DNA of 64,000 bases from Marinobacter nauticus (GTDB lineage Bacteria; Pseudomonadota; Gammaproteobacteria; Pseudomonadales; Oleiphilaceae), in the NCBI RefSeq assembly GCF_003634635.1, contig NZ_RBJB01000002.1:124001-188000 (forward strand), given 5' to 3'. Positions 63,001 to 64,000 of this stretch are shown here, one piece after another. The position numbers were made by a program, and so were the translations under genes. The stretch's first letter is position 1, and the number at the start of each line of letters is the position of its first letter. The notes below the pieces were generated by a model that did no database searches, was not told the origin of the DNA, and was given only the letters and a program-made list of their open reading frames with translations.

Positions 63001-63529
63001 GATGGAAGCGCTGGAAACCCTGGACAATGCTATCCGGAAAATTGACCGGGAAACCCGGCAGCGCTTCAAAGAGACGTTTGATCAGGTGAATGGCGGCCTG
63101 CAGGCCCTTTTCCCGAAAGTATTCGGTGGTGGCAATGCCTATCTCGAGTTGACCGGGGAAGACTTGCTGGAGACTGGCGTGGCCATCATGGCGAGGCCGC
63201 CGGGCAAGAAGAACAGCACCATCCACCTGTTGTCGGGGGGTGAGAAGGCGCTGACAGCCATCGCGCTTGTGTTCTCGATTTTCCAGCTCAATCCCGCTCC
63301 GTTCTGTATGCTGGACGAAGTGGACGCGCCGCTGGACGACGCCAACGTGGGTCGCTACGCGAATATGGTTAAGGAAATGTCGAAACAGGTTCAGTTCATC
63401 TACATTACCCATAACAAGATCGCCATGGAGATGGCGGATCAGTTAATGGGGGTCACCATGCACGAACCCGGCTGCTCGCGCCTGGTATCTGTTGATGTGG
63501 ATGAGGCCGCCGCGCTGGCTGAGGCCTGA
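60038..63529 (+). CDS. smc: Chromosome segregation protein SMC
   Basis: SMC compacts and organises the chromosome with ScpA and ScpB. The 1163-residue product has Walker A GPNGCGKSNI near residue 32, a long first coiled coil, a hinge (about 510-650), a second coiled coil, the ABC signature LSGGEKALTAIAL and Walker B PFCMLDEVDAPLDD near residue 1085. It starts right after the GntR stop, implying co-transcription, and precedes zipA. Confidence 0.97.
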   Translation: MRLKSIKLAGFKSFVDPTTVPFPSNMTAVVGPNGCGKSNIIDAVRWVMGESSAKYLRGESMTDVIFNGSSARKPVGQASIELVFDNSDGSAPGEFVKFNEISVKRRVSREGQSEYFLNGSKCRRRDITDLFLGTGLGPRSYAIIEQGMISRLIEAKPEELRVYIEEAAGISKYKERRRETENRIRRTQENLERLTDLREELGRQLQHLERQAAAAEKYKAYKQEEREKKAELTVLRWKALDDDLQTWRGKIRDTELELEKFLTERVNLETSLESLREDHHERTEHFNRAQARYYEAGADIARIEQSLEHQRERSRQTAAELDQALANERELGRELEQDEEKLATLREELDMIEPEQEALAIRSEESAEKLQQAEEAMSDWQHRWDEFSTRSSDARRQAELAQSRIRSLEDAIEQLKTRQQKLRDEQALLDGQLDRSELEQLLEEQETLALKREETAERIQQLQDQVYSSRQALRDAEQSSSEYRQTVQSLKATMESQQALLDEQMGAGDDALQSWLADQGLTDAPRLAAKLSIEDGWEFAVEQVIGRFTQGLTLPEFDQLATALESAPKGFAVVSDRAVASETRGLAAKVSGVGAISQLLSLVQAADTLSEAMANRSGLAPGESIITRDGVWLSRDWLLMPDSDAAQVGVIERQKKVTELQAKLAEAEARLEQATEQLEHLQEKAERAETERDEAQARHSDVERELGALASRASGLKARAEQIEARLSRIREDIADVGLALEEQNANLQEAREEWDIALASSEDSEEEKEQLLEQRDSLRETLDRLRQEARHDRDHAHQLQLQLQTLQSQRDGLQQTIDRMQMQKERLEERLDVLRESRESAEEPIEDLQLQLEGLLERRLAEEEKLSAARDGLEEIDRQVRDREQGRSRTEHQVQEIRARLEKLKMESQALEIRSGNHIEQLKELNVKLQDVLEQLPEDAEEKVWAEELEKIGNRIQRLGAINLAAIEEYQVQSERKTYLDEQHNDLMEALETLDNAIRKIDRETRQRFKETFDQVNGGLQALFPKVFGGGNAYLELTGEDLLETGVAIMARPPGKKNSTIHLLSGGEKALTAIALVFSIFQLNPAPFCMLDEVDAPLDDANVGRYANMVKEMSKQVQFIYITHNKIAMEMADQLMGVTMHEPGCSRLVSVDVDEAAALAEA

Positions 63530-63659
63530 TAGGCGCAGTGGTTGGTGAAATGCTCGCCAACCATGACAATAACGCCATCTGGGCCCGGTGTGCGTTGTAT
63601 TCATTACGGGCTTTTCTTAGAGTAGCAACGTTCCAAACTGCAAACAGGACAGCAGCATT

Positions 63660-64000
63660 ATGTCACTTAGGGAATGGTTAATTGCCATAGGTACCCTGGT
63701 TATTATTGGAATTGTGATTGACGGTGTGCGCCGTATGCGGCGTGCCCGGAAGGAATCCATGGCCATTTCGTCCGGTATGGGGGCCGACGAACTCAAGGAT
63801 TCCCCGCTGGATGATGACTTCAACCCGGAATTGCCAAACGGTGGTGCTCGCACGGTTTCCCGCTCGACACTGGAAGACCGGGGCTATCTGAAACGCGATA
63901 TGTCCGCGCCCGTAAGTGCTGATCAAGAAGACGATGTAACCCCGGAATCCGGCTGGAGCGCCCGGGACGACGATGAGGATGACGGCATCCTGAGCCCTCC
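63660..64000 (+). CDS. zipA: Cell division protein ZipA, N-terminal part (3' end outside window)
   Basis: ZipA anchors the FtsZ ring to the membrane. The visible 113 residues have the N-terminal membrane helix (SLREWLIAIGTLVIIGIVID), then basic VRRMRRARK and the start of the long acidic linker (DEDDGILSP). The FtsZ-binding domain is beyond the window. Position after smc and the short cytosolic lead match ZipA of pseudomonads. Confidence 0.93.
   Translation, partial: MSLREWLIAIGTLVIIGIVIDGVRRMRRARKESMAISSGMGADELKDSPLDDDFNPELPNGGARTVSRSTLEDRGYLKRDMSAPVSADQEDDVTPESGWSARDDDEDDGILSP

Overview
The window reads as a chromosomal core segment of a gammaproteobacterium, most likely Marinobacter or a close relative. 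This is inferred from protein character, moderate GC content, and gene orders shared with pseudomonads: tgt-yajC-secDF, suhB/trmJ-cysE-iscR-iscS, ndk-rlmN-pilF-rodZ-ispG-hisS-yfgM-bamB-der, gltA/sdhCDAB-sucAB-lpd-sucCD, and smc-zipA. No phage, insertion sequence, CRISPR array or rRNA operon is visible. Both edges cut genes: tgt lacks its 5' end and zipA its 3' end.

Layout: 1-3.7 kb carries tgt and the YajC-SecDF secretion accessory. 3.7-8.6 kb holds a SuhB-family gene facing trmJ, cysE, iscR and iscS, followed directly by ndk. 8.6-17.5 kb is a housekeeping run for tRNA/rRNA modification, type IV pilus assembly, cell shape, isoprenoids, outer-membrane assembly and ribosome assembly. 17.5-23.4 kb on the minus strand is a GGDEF-EAL protein followed closely by ackA and pta. 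23.4-31.9 kb is mixed: a small membrane protein behind an FNR/Anr box, tRNA-Glu, tRNA-Gly, an epimerase, CbiX, DUF924, TetR, MOSC, Uup, a cysteine-cluster protein, UspA and a periplasmic helical protein. 32-35.6 kb is fadBA, followed by topA, a beta-hydroxyacid dehydrogenase and an M48 peptidase fused to a pilin-like domain. 41-54.2 kb is the TCA cluster. 54.3-64 kb is trpS-scpA-scpB-rluB, a diguanylate cyclase, a GntR regulator, smc and zipA.

The genes form coherent modules: fatty-acid beta-oxidation (fadBA) supplies acetyl-CoA to an almost complete TCA block; ackA-pta handles acetate overflow; the SMC-ScpAB complex is fully encoded; and an oxygen-responsive signature appears at two promoters.

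The points most worth a second look are: (1) the suhB-position protein has lost the metal-binding aspartates of inositol monophosphatases, so it looks like a pseudoenzyme; (2) the isc operon is cut to iscR-iscS, with iscUA-hscBA-fdx-iscX absent before ndk; (3) IscS ends about 20 residues early, lacking the tail linked to IscU docking; (4) a 49-residue CcoM-like protein lies behind a perfect FNR/Anr palindrome; (5) an M48 protease is fused to a pilin-like domain; (6) a c-di-GMP enzyme gene is apparently co-transcribed with ackA-pta. All family assignments come from reading the sequence and remembered family features; no database search was run.
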